64,000 nucleotides of DNA from Channallabes apus (taxonomy: Eukaryota > Chordata > Actinopteri > Siluriformes > Clariidae), in contig CM060124.1 in assembly GCA_030522415.1 (NCBI GenBank), positions 30,626,754 to 30,690,753 on the forward strand. The letters are read 5' to 3'. The first letter of the stretch is position 1. Each line of letters begins with the position of its first letter. Under the pieces are notes generated by a model that saw nothing but the letters and a program-made list of their open reading frames with translations, made no database searches and had not been told where the DNA came from. The position numbers and the translations under genes were made by a program. Of the stretch, positions 1-11,847 are shown piece by piece.

Positions 1-60
1 TGATGTATGAATAGAAAGGCATCCACACGCTGTATGAGATTTCTCATCACAGCTTAATTT

Positions 61-1368
61 ATGGCAGATTTTTTTGCTACACAAAGACATATTAACAAAT
101 TAATAACTATGGTGTATGGTTCTCTGCTATCATTGGTTAATAGAAACTTAACAAAGCCAGGCAGGACTAATAAGAGACATGTTGTTTCTGTTAGTAATGA
201 GCAGGGAGATGTTGGGAAGGACAAACAAATCCAGTTGAAAGCGGAAAGCCTCGCCAAGCAGCTCTACGAACAGGAGGAGTTCAGATGTCCGGAGGTCATC
301 CAGCAGCTGAGTGAGGATCTGGAATTAGCCAAGGAAACTTTGAAAGCGTATGTGATGTTCTTTAATTTTGATTCTATGTCTATGAGCAGTGCTCTTCAAA
401 TGTTCCTCGAAGTGCTCTGGCCAGAGGATGAACTTGAACTGCAGCATCTATTTATTGCTCAATTCTCTGAGCAGTACATCAAGTGTAAAAAACTATCACC
501 CCAGTTACAAATTGCAACTTACTACCTGAGCTGGGCCATAATCTTGCTGAATGCTGATCTTAATGGTGGAAACCAAGGTCAGAAAATGACCTGTAAAGAA
601 TTTATAGCCAACCTAAATAATGTGGGTTGCGCATGCAGGTGTCTGTATCCTCAGAAAGACTTGGAGATTGTGTATGAAAGGATCAAAATGATGCCACTAA
701 ATGCATTCAGCGTAAGAAATAAATGTCAACCCAAAAGCCAAAGTGAAACCAGCTGTAACTCAACATTTGGGGCTGAAAGCAACCCTACTAACTCTGGACA
801 AAAAACAGGATATCTCAGCTGCAAAAAAGTTATGGAGAAGAATGGGAGAAGAACCAGAACACCCCAGAGAGCATGGAAGCCTTGTACTGCAGTTTTAAAA
901 GGCATGGTTCTTCACTTACAAAACGTTATCTGTGAGCCAGATAGAGAGAACATTGGACTACATCACGCCGTGGCGTACCCTCTGATTTGCCGAAAGAGGC
1001 CCCATGTATTGTGCCTCAGGACCGCCGAATCCAGAGTCTTCTACCTCCAGGCTGAGAGTAAAGTACAGCAGAAATCATGGGTCGCAACTATTAATCGCAT
1101 CGCTGCATGTTACTCTGCTCCTCCACTCTATCCTGTCTCACGCAATACACAGGCATATCACCCTCCACTCCTACCTTCATTCCCCACACCTCTGTCTCTA
1201 GAGCAGCAACTCGAGTCTCACAAGGACTCGGTACATAAGGTTTTAGAACATATGAAGTACTATCGGACACTGACATGCAGGAACGACACTATATGGGATC
1301 ATATGGTGCAAGAAGCGAAGCGTTACAAGGCGTATGTTAGCGCGTTACAGGACCTTTGTTGCACATGA
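61..1368 (+). CDS. EFA6/PSD-like Sec7-PH protein, single open exon (probable retrogene)
   Basis: A 435-codon frame resembles the Sec7 and PH domains of the EFA6/PSD family, Arf6 guanine-nucleotide exchange factors that act at the plasma membrane. Residues about 55-215 match Sec7: an LAKQLYEQEEF start, and an ILLNADL...KMTCKEFIANL stretch close to the family consensus. Residues about 250-350 match the PH domain (WKPCTAVLKGMVLHLQ) and its downstream SAPPL and LSLEQQLESH segments. The glutamate aligned with the catalytic Sec7 Glu seems kept, but the usual GE is DE. Family genes spread these domains over many exons, whereas here they lie in one frame, which suggests a retrocopy. The first about 55 residues match nothing I know, and the C-terminal coiled coil is short. 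An in-frame TAA lies just upstream of the ATG. Whether it is expressed is unknown. Confidence 0.6.
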   Translation: MADFFATQRHINKLITMVYGSLLSLVNRNLTKPGRTNKRHVVSVSNEQGDVGKDKQIQLKAESLAKQLYEQEEFRCPEVIQQLSEDLELAKETLKAYVMFFNFDSMSMSSALQMFLEVLWPEDELELQHLFIAQFSEQYIKCKKLSPQLQIATYYLSWAIILLNADLNGGNQGQKMTCKEFIANLNNVGCACRCLYPQKDLEIVYERIKMMPLNAFSVRNKCQPKSQSETSCNSTFGAESNPTNSGQKTGYLSCKKVMEKNGRRTRTPQRAWKPCTAVLKGMVLHLQNVICEPDRENIGLHHAVAYPLICRKRPHVLCLRTAESRVFYLQAESKVQQKSWVATINRIAACYSAPPLYPVSRNTQAYHPPLLPSFPTPLSLEQQLESHKDSVHKVLEHMKYYRTLTCRNDTIWDHMVQEAKRYKAYVSALQDLCCT

Positions 1369-1554
1369 TGATTCTGGAGATGCTGTAGCTACTCAGATCT
1401 GCATCATTGACTTTCGCAATCTTAAATACTACAATGTCTTTTTAGGTTTTCTTAATTTAACGGAATAAGTTGTACAGTGTATGATTTGTACAAGTACAGC
1501 GGCCTGTCTTTTTCTATGATGAGAGACCCAAGAAGGTCAGCATACAGTAGCACA

Positions 1555-1970
1555 GACAGGAGATAGAGTGCGCTCACACACAGGTAAAGGAGCGCATCAA
1601 TACACAGGAGAGCACAAGCAGGAAGTAGTGCGCTCACACGCAGGGGAGGGATCACGCTAAGACACAGGGGAGGGGGCGCACACATGCAGCTGACACACAG
1701 GGGATAGAGCGCATTCACACAGGAGAGTGCGCTCACATGCAAGGGAAGGAGTGCACTTACATGCAGGGGAAAGAGTGTACACATGTCCAGCTGACATGCA
1801 GGGGAGAGACAGCTCACACAGCAGAGAAAGCGTGTTCACATACAGGAGAAAGAGCACACTCGCACACAGGGGAAAGTGCGCACTCGCACACAGGGAAGAG
1901 AGGAAGTGCTCACACACAGGAGAGAGCATGCTCACATGCCAAAGAAAGACTCACACACTTTGTGCGTATC
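1555..1970. repeat. GA/CA-rich imperfect minisatellite
   Basis: Degenerate tandem units of roughly 24-30 bp, built from CACACAGG, GGGGAGAG and GCGCTCACA blocks, run for about 400 bp. They keep two overlapping plus frames open that read as HTGE..HSHTGE strings, superficially like zinc-finger linkers. There are no C2H2 cysteines or histidines at finger spacing, so this is repeat DNA and not a protein domain. Confidence 0.75.
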
Positions 1971-3689
1971 TTACTGAATAGTCTTTACACCAGACGCTCA
2001 TATTAACATCAGGTATTTATTTCTTCTCTGTTGAAGATTGTCATGGAAAGGATGGACCCTTGACTTGCTTTTCTTGCCCATCCACATGAACTATGTATTT
2101 ATACATTTAGACACTGCCCCCCCCCCCCTGCCTGTGGCACACTTACAGAATCATATATATAAAAACAATAAAAAATGTATAAAATACATGTAAATGTATG
2201 TAAATAAATATAGTAAAATATGAAATAAATATACATTGAAATTAAGTTAACCTTAATGTATGATTCCTCTTGGCAGCGGCTGCTTTAAAACCCAAACTGG
2301 GACATTCTTGGGACCCATGGTGCTACAGTATGTCTTCACATGCAAAATGCAAAAACAAAATGCAAAAACAACCACAAAAAAACTCATGCATATGTAAACT
2401 CATATGCAACTGAGGGAGGTGCATAACCCACTGATCACCTTTGAACACCACCAGGTGTTATACCGTAGGGTATAAAAATTCCAACTGGTGGTCCCCCAAT
2501 CCTTAACCCAGAAGTTCTTGCAACACTTCCATAACCACCCGATGGGCTGAATACCCTGTTGAGGCTCCTCGACGTTCCCTGGTGGCCCACCATTCGCTAG
2601 GATGCCTGGCATTAATCCGGACATGTAACGTCTGTCTGAGGCATAAGGGGGGGTATCAAAGGTCAACTTAAAGGACATCTGGGAAGGCCGATCAACCAAA
2701 CACCAACTGCAGTTAATCCCCTCAATTGATTTTACAGTATTTCTATAACAGCACATTCTCAAGTGTTATATTCCACTTACACCAACGTAATGTGCTAATA
2801 GTTTTGTACTGGAGAACAACTCGGTTTAAAATGCTTTAATTTAAGGTCAAGTTTTATTTAACATTTTAGATTTCAGGCACAGATCTTTGAGATCTTTTGT
2901 AAATGTTACACAAACATTTCATTATAGAAACCTTCACTATATAAATAGTTATTTTTTATGCAACAATCAGTGCTGCTGATAATTAGCTTGGTTTCATCAT
3001 TCACTGTTTTACAGAATCTTTGCAGATGTAAGTTAACATTTATAGTTTTTCATGCTTTTCTTGGTGTGTGTACGCGTGCATGTGTGTGTGTTTTGTTATA
3101 CAAGTGGTATCAAAAAGTTTGGAGATTATCTCTGTTTACAAGCTCTGTGTTTTGCCATACTGTACGTCCTCCATCTGACTCCTTAAAACCTGGAAGTATA
3201 ATTTGTTATTGAAGGTGTAGCCCTTGGGACAGAAATGTTTCTGTGGCAGATTTTCCCAGTTTCATGCAGAATTTACCATTCACTCTTTGCTCTAATGTGT
3301 ACACAGGATGATGTCTTTTGGCACACTGCCTTATACAGGTTGTGGCACCCTGTGACTGTGCATGCAGCCTTGTGCTGGCATCTGGTGGCATTTTCCTAAA
3401 CTAGTCTAAACTAGTCTTTAGGTACTTTTTTGATACCTTATGATTATTATTACAAGCCATTGAATGAAATGAGGGGATGATGACTAAATCATGTAAGTCA
3501 TACAGCCCCCTTTATCATGTATCACTTTAATTAAACTGGAAATAAAACAGCAGATGTGATGTTACTGATTATTCTAGATTCAAGAAATTTATTGTCAAAT
3601 GCATAAATGACAATAAGTTGGATATTTAATACATCAAATGTATTTTAATATTGATTTAAGTATTCAACATAAATTGTTCAGAAATTATT
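1971..3689. other. Non-genic interval, no recognised element
   Basis: AT-rich sequence with a C homopolymer near 2117-2130. A minus-strand 120-codon frame at 2400-2762 has no recognisable motif. I see no gene, structural RNA or named repeat here. Confidence 0.5.
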
Positions 3690-5677
3690 GTATAGAGATA
3701 AAGATAAATAGACTTTATTGTCATTGTAGTGATACACATTGTAGTGATGTTTGGTTGCTCTCAGAGACCAGCAGCAATAATAAACATAAGAATAAACTAA
3801 AGAATAAACAAAAGATAACGAATAAGGAATAAACACTAATTGCACTAAAATGTATAAATATAACAATATATACAATGGAATGTATGTGAAGTGGGACCTG
3901 GATCTTCGTGTAAACATGATTGTCCGAGGTAAGAAAATATTGCACAAGTTATACTGGAGTAACAGTATTCCACGGGTGCATTAGCAGCAGCGTGGGAAAG
4001 AGGGGCAAACAGCTGAGTTTGTTATAACCTCCTTCAGGGTAACACAGGGGGGTAATACAGGCTGCAGCTTTGGGAAGAAGCTGTTCCTTAGTCTGTTAGT
4101 GTGTGTCCTGATTGTCCTGTATCTTTTGCCCGATGGGAGGGGCACAAACAGTCCGCGTCCTGGATCCGCTTTCTTAGGAAGAAAAGTCTCTGCTGAGCTT
4201 TCTACACTAAGTGAGAAGTGTTGATGGTCCATGAAAAGTCCTTTGTTATGTGCAGACCCAGGAATTTGACATTGTTAACCCTCTCAACCTCCTCACCATT
4301 TATGTGGAGTGGGGTTGGTGTCATTTTCTTTGTTCTCCTGTTGTCCAAAACGATATCCTTTGTTTTAGTGGTGTTCAGAACCAGGTCACCATCCACACAC
4401 CACTCAACCTCCTCTCTGTAGTGAGTCTCGTCATTTTCTAATATCAGTCCCACTATTGTGATGTAATCAGAAAACTTCACTATTGTGTTAGATGGTTTGC
4501 AGTCATGTGTGACTAGGGTGAAAAGGGCTGGACTGAGGGCACAGGGCTCCTGTATTCAGGGAGAGAATGGAGGATGTGTGGTTACCCACCCTGACATTCT
4601 GTGGTCTGTTAGTGAGAAAGTCCAGTATCCATGAACAGAGTGTGGTGGTTAGTCCCAAGTTGCTCAGCTTGTCGACTAGTTTGCGGAGTACTGTTGTATT
4701 AAATGCAGAGCTAAAATCAAATAACATCCTAACATATGTGTTCGGGTGCTCCTCCGTTAATGCATCCTCCGTTGATCTGTTCCTACAGTAGGCAAACTGG
4801 TGGCTGTCCAGCTCAGTGGGACTGTTGGCTTTGATGTGGGAAAGGACAAGCCTCAAAGCACTTAATGATAACTGGTGTTAGAGCAACTGGGCCATAGTCA
4901 TTCAGACACCTTATTGTTTGGTTTTTGGGCACAGGAACAATGGTTGTGGATTTGAGACATGTAGGGACTACAACCTGCTGCAGGGACAAGTTGAAGATGA
5001 TGGTGAACACTTCCACTAGTTGGTCAGCACATGACTCAGTGTGCAGCCTGGCACCCTGTCTGGTCCTGCTGCTTTGTTGATGTCAATCCTTCTTAGAGTG
5101 GATCTCACCTGATGGCATTCGAGGACAAGTACCGTCTCTTCTGTGGGTGGCGGTGCTGTCTGAGTTTCTGCTCTACTGGTGTGATTGTCGAAGCAAGCGA
5201 AGAACTGTTTCAGGGCATCAGGAAGCATGGTGTCATGGCTGGTCAGTGAGGTACTGTTCTTATATTCTGTCAGAGCATTAATCCTTCTTCACATGCTGCG
5301 GGGGTTGTTATTTTCGAAGTAGCCCTCTATGCGCTGCTAATATCTGTGCTTGGCTTCATTAGTGCCCTTCTTCAGTTCTTGCCAGGCATTACTGTAAGCC
5401 AGCCTGTCACCTGACCTTTAGGCAGCTTTCCTTTTCCTAAGCAGAGAACACACATTCCTGTCAAGCCATGGTTTTTGATTTGGAAACACCTTGTTGGTCT
5501 TGGTGGTCAGCACGATATTAGTGTAGAAGGCTATGTAGGCCAAAACATATGAACTATATTCATTCAGATCCTTTGTAGCAAACAACTCCCAGTCTGTATT
5601 TTCAAAACAGTCCTACAGCCATGAAGTAAAGCTCCAGTCTTGGACAGGTCGTCTTCTACAGATGAGAGGTCTGTAGG
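3690..5677 (-). pseudogene. Decayed L2-like LINE, 3' part (reverse transcriptase)
   Basis: Read on the minus strand, several frames together trace a jockey/L2-type reverse transcriptase. Visible pieces are [11 protein letters not shown] (5016-5228), [12 protein letters not shown] (4813-5016), [16 protein letters not shown] and [11 protein letters not shown] (4503-4856), and a RT3/thumb portion with FLGLHITKDFSW (4202-4480). The catalytic FADD box is degraded to FSDY near 4460-4480. Frame breaks separate all pieces. The right-hand end is interrupted by a Ty3/gypsy insertion; the endonuclease part continues at 10217. Confidence 0.8.
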
Positions 5678-6475
5678 TGTCATGCGCCAGCCAGATCAGC
5701 CAAGCACATCCAGGTCATAATTTCACCTAAGAAAGTCCTGCCTCCCTAACCAATTACCTTCGCACACCTGTAGCCCATCAGCAATCCACCTCTGCCTTTA
5801 AAAGGAAGCTTAGAATTTCACTCAGTGCCGAAGTATCTTACGTGCGTGCCTCTCGTCTTGTCAGTCTGTAATTTTCTCTAGTGCCTTGTGTTTTGACCTC
5901 GATTGTTTCTTGATTTCGATTACATCTTTGCCCTCTGGATTTTCTCGTTTGGATTTGACTACGTGCATGACCTTGCCTGTTATCGACTTCGAATTTGGAT
6001 CACGCTTCTGGATTTCGTCTCTCTCGCTGCTGGATAACTGTTGCCGACCCTGCCTGTCTCACCGACCTCGACTCGCGCTGTTTCCCGCAACCCGTGTGTG
6101 CTTGTGAGCTCTTCCGCGTTCGCGGACATCGCACAGGAGTGTTTTTGCCGATACGCACAGGCATTCAACCTCGAACGAATTCTCGCTCCAAACATCGGGC
6201 GCCGCGATCACACACACTCTGCCTTAGGCAAGGATTCACGCCCCTTTTCGGAGATTCTCTGTCACACTCTGCTTCCGGGGTTGTGGAATTCCCCGCACGT
6301 CATCGACCCGCCTCCTCTCTCGTCACAGGGGATTTCTCCATTCGTTCTGTTCTCTCACATGTGCAGCCTGTCTCCCCTCTGCTCCTGCCGTATGGTGAAG
6401 ATCCTTTATGCTTTCCCATTAATAAAGCTGTTTGTCTGCAATTGGGTTCACTTCCATTTACTCACGTCCCTGACA
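5678..6475 (+). repeat. Left LTR of gypsy element
   Basis: 798 bp with TG...CA ends. It holds a CTTTAAAAGG promoter-like stretch near 5796 and an AATAAA signal near 6420. It matches the right LTR almost throughout, with small indels. Confidence 0.9.
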
Positions 6476-6488
6476 GTATACGTCGGCC

Positions 6489-7982
6489 ATGACGGACCCA
6501 GTAGACTTGGATCAATTAAGGCAGGCACTTTCACACCAGGGGGCGATGCTGAGCTCTCACCAACAAAATATCCAACAGGTAAATCAGACTCTTTCCTCTA
6601 TTTCCATTCACCTTCAGCAACTCCTAGATAATCCAATACCAGCTCCAGTGCACACCTCACATCATGAACCCCAGCTCCCAAACCCACAACCGTACAACAG
6701 GGAACCTGGAACCTGTCGCCCCTTTTTGTCCCAATGCTCCTTGCTTTTGGAGCTCCAGGCATCCTACTTCCCTACTGAACGCTCTAGGGTGGCTTATGTT
6801 ATCACTCTCATCACCGATCGTGCACGTGAATGGGGAACTGCTGTTTGGGATGTCAATGATCCTTGCTGCGCGACCTTCAGAACATTTACTGAGGAGATGA
6901 AGAGGGTTTTTGACCGCTCCCACTCCGGCAAAGATGCAGCCAGACAATTACTGGAGCTCCGCCAAGGACCCCGTTCTGCATATGATTATGCTATAGAGTT
7001 CCGCACGCTGGCTGCATCGGCAGACTGGGACACCCAAGCACTCTACGATGTCTTTCTTCACGGTCTCTCTGAAGATGTCAAGGATCAGTTAATGAGGCAA
7101 GAGCTCCCCTGTGATTTCAATGGTCTGATGGAATTAGCGGGTCGTGTAGATGCTCGGCTAACTCAAAGACGCTGTTTTCGACCCAAGTTCTCTTCCAGTT
7201 CTGGACCCTCAGCACCACCACTGTCTTCTTCCAGCCGGCACACAGTACCCGGGATGGGCCCCAGTTCATACGCAGAGTCTATGCAGGTAAACAGGACCCG
7301 GATCTCCTTTGACGAGCGTCAGCGGAGACTCCAATCTGGTTCTTGTCTTTATTGTGGCCAGAAGGGTCACTATGTTCCCCAGTGCCCTCTGAAAGCAAGA
7401 ACTCCTCCAGTGAATCTAGGGACCCTGGAAGGGTCAGCCATGAACCAATCCCCTAGCTCACGCCCACTTCTACCTACCATCATTGTCGCACAAGGCAGAC
7501 CTCATGTGGTCCCTGCACTAATTGACTCTGGCTCAGACCAAAATCTGATGTCCGCCTCCAAAGTCAAGGATCTTAACCTCTCAACTCAAGCTCTTGAGTC
7601 ACCATTAGCCGTTCGAGCCCTCGACGGCACTTCTCTGTCTTCCATTACTCGGCGTACAGAGCCAGTAATCCTTCGAGTATCTGGCAACCATTCTGAGGAA
7701 CTCTCTTTTCTTGTTATGCATGATGCCCACTCCTCCTTGGTTCTTGGTCGACCTTGGCTGATCCGTCATAACCCACACATTGATTGGACTAAGAACACGA
7801 TCCGAGAATGGAGTCCCTTGTGTCTAGCATCCTGTCTGAAGTCTGCTCACCGTTTCACAGTAACATCTCCTGCCACTGAGGAGTTCCCTGACCTCTCAGC
7901 TGTTCCGCCTGATTACTCAGGCCTCAAGCAGGTATTCAGTAAGTCACGTGCTCTCTCGCCAGTTCACTTCAGTCACGGGTGA
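6489..7982 (+). CDS. Ty3/gypsy Gag-protease polyprotein, truncated
   Basis: This 497-codon frame begins 13 bp after the left LTR. Residues 1-270 look like gag (capsid-like region with [12 protein letters not shown] and [11 protein letters not shown]). A CCHC zinc knuckle lies at residues 286-299. A retroviral-type aspartic protease follows, with the active-site triad DSG at residues 346-348 and an LGRPWL segment near the end. The frame terminates 11 bp after a junction where the polymerase should begin. A deletion, not a point mutation, explains the loss, since the next recognisable sequence is integrase. Confidence 0.85.
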   Translation: MTDPVDLDQLRQALSHQGAMLSSHQQNIQQVNQTLSSISIHLQQLLDNPIPAPVHTSHHEPQLPNPQPYNREPGTCRPFLSQCSLLLELQASYFPTERSRVAYVITLITDRAREWGTAVWDVNDPCCATFRTFTEEMKRVFDRSHSGKDAARQLLELRQGPRSAYDYAIEFRTLAASADWDTQALYDVFLHGLSEDVKDQLMRQELPCDFNGLMELAGRVDARLTQRRCFRPKFSSSSGPSAPPLSSSSRHTVPGMGPSSYAESMQVNRTRISFDERQRRLQSGSCLYCGQKGHYVPQCPLKARTPPVNLGTLEGSAMNQSPSSRPLLPTIIVAQGRPHVVPALIDSGSDQNLMSASKVKDLNLSTQALESPLAVRALDGTSLSSITRRTEPVILRVSGNHSEELSFLVMHDAHSSLVLGRPWLIRHNPHIDWTKNTIREWSPLCLASCLKSAHRFTVTSPATEEFPDLSAVPPDYSGLKQVFSKSRALSPVHFSHG

Positions 7983-9444
7983 TTTTCCTCCACCGACTAT
8001 TCTGCCACCACAATGTCTCATAGGCGCAACCCTGCTAGATGTCGAAGCTCTGGTAAAGCAAGTATTAGACCGGGAACCCGGCCCACCAGAAACACCACCT
8101 GGTAGGCTATTCATGCCACCACTAGCACGTCCACGAGTCCTAGAATGGGGACATAGTTCAAGATTGGCCTGTCATCCCGGAGGAGCCTGTACTCTCGCAC
8201 TAGTCCAACAGCGCTTCTGGTGGCCCTCCATCAGACAAGATACCCGACAATTCGTGTCTGCCTGCGATGTCTGCACTCGCAACAAAGCCATCAATAAACC
8301 CCCAGCAGGCCTCCTGAGACCACTCCCAATTCCCCACAGACCATGGTCCCACATAGCCCTAGACTTTGTTACTGGACTCCCAGACTCAAATGGCTACACA
8401 AGCATCTTAACCATCGTCGATCGTTTCTCCAAAGTGGTTCACTTTGTTCCCCTGTCTAAACTCCCCTCGGCCAAGGAAACGGCAGAGTTACTCATCCTGC
8501 ATGTATTTCGCCTTCACGGTATCCCTGTAGACATTGTTTCTGACCGCGGACCCCAATTCTCCGCCCAATACTGGACAGCATTTTGTAGACTCATCGGTGC
8601 TACCCCCAGCCTCTCTTCTGGTTATCACCCTCAAACCAACGGCCAGACTGAGAGAGCCAATCAGGACCTCGAAACAGCGATTCGATGTATACCATGGATT
8701 GAATATGCACATAATTCACTACCCACATCATCCACGGGCCTCTCACCATTCCAGTGTTGTCTCGGCTACCAACCTCCTTTGTTTCCGTCCCAAGAGGAGG
8801 AGGTGGCGGTTCCCTCAGCCCAAGCTTTCATACGTCGCTGTAGAAGGACCTGGCAACGTGCAAGAGTGAGGCTTCGCCATGCCATAACCCTATTTAAGCG
8901 CCAAGCAGATCGCCGTCGCTCAACCGCCCCAACCTACCGCGTTGGTCATAGAGTCATGCTCTCCACCCGTAATGTCCCCATTAAAACAATTTCCCACAAG
9001 ATATCTCCAAGGTTCATTGGGCCTTTCACCATCTCCAAGATTATCAACCCTTGCACAGTCCGGCTACTCTTGCCATCCACAATGCGTCGCATCAATCCTT
9101 CATTCCACGTCTCCCAGATAAGACCAATAGTTTCATGCCCATTAAATCCACCCACCCGCCCTCCTCCTCCTCCCCGACTCATTGATGGTGGTGAGGCTTT
9201 CACCGTTCGCAGACTTTTGAAGGCACGACGATGCGGTAAAGGGCTCCAATACTTAGTGGATTGGGAAGGTTATGGACCCGAGGAAAGAAGCTGGGTGCCA
9301 TCCAGATTTATCTTAGATCCTTCCCTCATCATCGATTTTCATCGAAAGAACCCAGAAGCCCCATCAGTAACGCCAGGTGGCGTCCATAGGAGGGGGGGTA
9401 CTGTCATGCGCCAGCCAGATCAGCCAAGCACATCCAGGTCATAA
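7948..9444 (+). CDS. Ty3/gypsy integrase with C-terminal chromodomain, separated fragment
   Basis: The 498-codon frame overlaps the end of the gag frame but is in a different register; integrase similarity starts about residue 60. An HHCC zinc-binding set (HSSRLACH...CDVC) precedes the DDE core, whose aspartates are in ALDFVTG and SDRGPQF and whose glutamate is in TNGQTER. About a dozen residues that relatives have between LETAIRC and PWIEYAHN seem to be missing. The C-terminus has a chromodomain ([17 protein letters not shown]), the hallmark of chromoviruses. The last codons run into the right LTR. No start codon specific to integrase is expected, because it would normally be part of Pol. 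Confidence 0.85.
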   Translation: MLSRQFTSVTGDFPPPTILPPQCLIGATLLDVEALVKQVLDREPGPPETPPGRLFMPPLARPRVLEWGHSSRLACHPGGACTLALVQQRFWWPSIRQDTRQFVSACDVCTRNKAINKPPAGLLRPLPIPHRPWSHIALDFVTGLPDSNGYTSILTIVDRFSKVVHFVPLSKLPSAKETAELLILHVFRLHGIPVDIVSDRGPQFSAQYWTAFCRLIGATPSLSSGYHPQTNGQTERANQDLETAIRCIPWIEYAHNSLPTSSTGLSPFQCCLGYQPPLFPSQEEEVAVPSAQAFIRRCRRTWQRARVRLRHAITLFKRQADRRRSTAPTYRVGHRVMLSTRNVPIKTISHKISPRFIGPFTISKIINPCTVRLLLPSTMRRINPSFHVSQIRPIVSCPLNPPTRPPPPPRLIDGGEAFTVRRLLKARRCGKGLQYLVDWEGYGPEERSWVPSRFILDPSLIIDFHRKNPEAPSVTPGGVHRRGGTVMRQPDQPSTSRS

Positions 9445-10211
9445 TTTCACCTAAGACAGTCCTGCCTCCCTAACCAATTACCTTCGCACACCTGTAGCCC
9501 ATCAGCAATCCACCTCTGCCTTTAAAAGGAAGCTTAGAATTTCACTCAGTGCCGAAGTATCTTACAGTACGTGCGTGCCTCTCGTCTTGTCAGTCTGTAA
9601 TTTTATCTAGTGCCCTGTATCTGTGTTTTGACCTCGATTGTTTCTGGATTTCGATTTCGTCTTTGCCCTCTGGATTTTCTCGTTTGGATTTGACTACGTG
9701 CATGACCTCGCCTGTTATCGACTTCGAATTTGGATCACGCTTCTGGATTTAGTCTCTCTCGCTGCTGGATAACTGTTGCCGACCCTGCCTGTCTCACCAA
9801 CCTCGACTCACGCTGTTTCCCGCAACCCGTGTGTGCTTGTGAGCTCTTCCGCGTTCGCAGACATCGCACAGGAGTGTTTTTGCCGATACGCACAGGCATT
9901 CAACCTCGAACGAATTCTCGCTCCAAACATCGGGCGCCGCGATCACACACACTCTGCCTTAGGCAAGGATTCACGCCCCTTTTCGGAGATTCTCTGTCAC
10001 GCTCTGCTTCCGGGGTTGTGGAATTCCCCGCACGTCATCGGACCCGCCTCCTCTCTCGTCACAGGGGATTTCTCCATTCGTTCTGTTCACTCACATGTGC
10101 AGCCTGTCTCCCCTCTGCTCCTACCGCATGGTGAAGATCCTTTATGCTTTCCCATTAATAAAGCTGTTTGTCTGCAATTGGGTTCACTTCCATTTACTCA
10201 CGTCCCTGACA
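9402..10211 (+). repeat. Right LTR of gypsy element
   Basis: 810 bp, TG...CA ends. It differs from the left copy by short insertions, for example an extra CAGTA near 9566 and an extra CTGTATC block near 9615, and by scattered substitutions. Confidence 0.9.
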
Positions 10212-10985
10212 GTAGGATGGAATCATTTCTATCAGATAAGCCAAGGTGTGGAGATGGGGCAGCTTTATAAGCTCCTGGGATGTTGGTGTAAACTTGATCC
10301 AGTACAGTATGTTATGTATGCTGGTATGTAGTTTTGGCATGACAGTTTTCAAGTCCACATGATTAAAGTCTCCTGCTACAATCACAGCTTCCTCCGGATA
10401 TTCAATCTACTGGCTGTTAATAGCTTCATGCAGCTCTTCCAAGGCTAGCTTAGCATTAGCCTGTGGTGGAATGTAAACAGCTGTGATAATAATAGCAGTA
10501 AACTCTCTCTCGGTGTGTAAAAGGATCTGCATTTAGGAGTCATGTATTCAATGTCAGGGGAACAGTGTGTCCTAATAATGTCCACAGATGTACGCCAGGC
10601 ATTATTAATGTATATACTCACTCCTCCATCTTTGTTCTAACCAGAGTCAGCCATTCTATCTGCGTTGTGTAAATTAGCCTGTAGCCTAGCTCCGAACGCC
10701 AGCTCTCTTGCCCCGCTTCTGCATCCTTTCTCTACGCCTCCTCCGGCGCCCCATGGGAAGGATGGTGATCATTCTGCTGGGCTCCACAGGGCGCTGGATC
10801 TCCGGTGGGATGGAATTTAGGTTTCCAAGGGAATAATCCTGACACCGATTACCAATTTTAATCAGTTCAGTTCGTCTGTAGTGCCTGAGAAAGTAAACTT
10901 AACACATTCAAAAAAACGAAAACGCTGCAGTATGTCGAGAGCTCCGATCTGCTGCATCCGCACGCGCCACCATTTTGAAACATGC
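10212..10985 (-). pseudogene. Decayed L2-like LINE, 5' part (endonuclease)
   Basis: The minus strand carries the endonuclease motif AGDFNHVDLK (about 10355-10385) and, further right, the stretch equivalent to the LINE region encoding its N-terminus. It resumes directly after the gypsy target duplication. The far end (10860-10985) resembles the 5' leader of the better-preserved LINE at 59.7-63.1 kb, including the CGCCACCATTTTG-type end. There are many frame breaks. Confidence 0.75.
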
Positions 10986-11726
10986 GATATAGAAAGTATA
11001 GTGCAAAAATACAGTATGATATGTAGAGTTTGTGATTACAATATAAGAACAATTCAATATAATTATTTAATATGATGGGGTTTAGTGAGGTTTTGACCAG
11101 CTTACTGTAATGTGTAACTTCAGTACTGATGACTGTAGCAAATTCTCTATACCTTTGTGTTCTTTCTTATCTAAAAAATATTGAATTTGCTATGGCTTGA
11201 TGATACTGTAATGTGATTAAAAGTTTTTAAAAAAGATGTATTCATCTGATCTTTTAGGAAGTTAATGCATAAATGTTTGTGTATTATAATGTGTGTTCAT
11301 TTAAATTGATAATACTGGCCTCTAGTGGTCCAAACTGAAGCTGTACTTAATCTCTGCGCTGTATATTCACTAAATTTTATTTCTGTGCTGATATTTATAA
11401 TATTTTATAACTTGATACTGCATCTATCCTGGTGAAGAAAAATGAAACAAATTATGCAGTTATTAAATATCACTTGGTTTACTGTTGTGATCATTTACAG
11501 CATAAAACCCTGAATGCAAAAACAGTAGGGAGAAAGAGGACAAAACACACTGACCAGGGTAAAAAATAAAAATTATTATTATTATTATTAAACTAAACTT
11601 GTTATTTTTATGTTCTGCTAACAAATGTAAGCTATAGTGAAGTTAAGACGATCTCATCATCAGCACAGTATAGAAAATAAAGGTGATCTAAATGCAGAGG
11701 TAATCTTAATCTGCATTTAAGATGTG

Positions 11727-11761
<35 letters not shown>

Positions 11762-11847
11762 AGGAGATTTGTTTTATTGTCTATCAATTTGAAATGAGTG
11801 CTTTATAGTTCAGCGTGAGTCTACCATCTTGTTACTTTTATCTATTA
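10986..11847. other. Non-genic AT-rich interval
   Basis: I see no gene here. It contains a short ATT run near 11570 and a (CA)n tract at 11730-11759. Confidence 0.5.
11730..11759. repeat. (CA)n microsatellite
   Basis: Perfect CA dinucleotide run. Confidence 0.95.

Larger units (their letters stand above)
5678..10211 (+). mobile_element. Ty3/gypsy chromovirus-like element with both LTRs, RT/RNase H deleted
   Basis: Two near-identical LTRs (TGTCATGCGCC...CCTGACA) flank a gag-protease frame and an integrase frame. The direct repeat GTAGG at 5673-5677 and 10212-10216 is the target-site duplication. A polypurine tract (AGGAGGGGGGG) ends just before the right LTR. The reverse transcriptase and RNase H that should lie between protease and integrase are absent; the gag-protease frame jumps at about 7950-7985 into integrase in another frame. 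The element lies inside an L2-like LINE. It could not copy itself without reverse transcriptase supplied by a relative. Confidence 0.9.

Noticed and set aside
1657..2006. Open frames with HTGE/HSHTGE strings as a zinc-finger gene
   Set aside because: No C2H2 residues at finger spacing; both frames come from a tandem repeat.
2400..2762. 120-codon minus-strand frame as a gene
   Set aside because: No motif, no relative recognised, no splice context; treated as chance.
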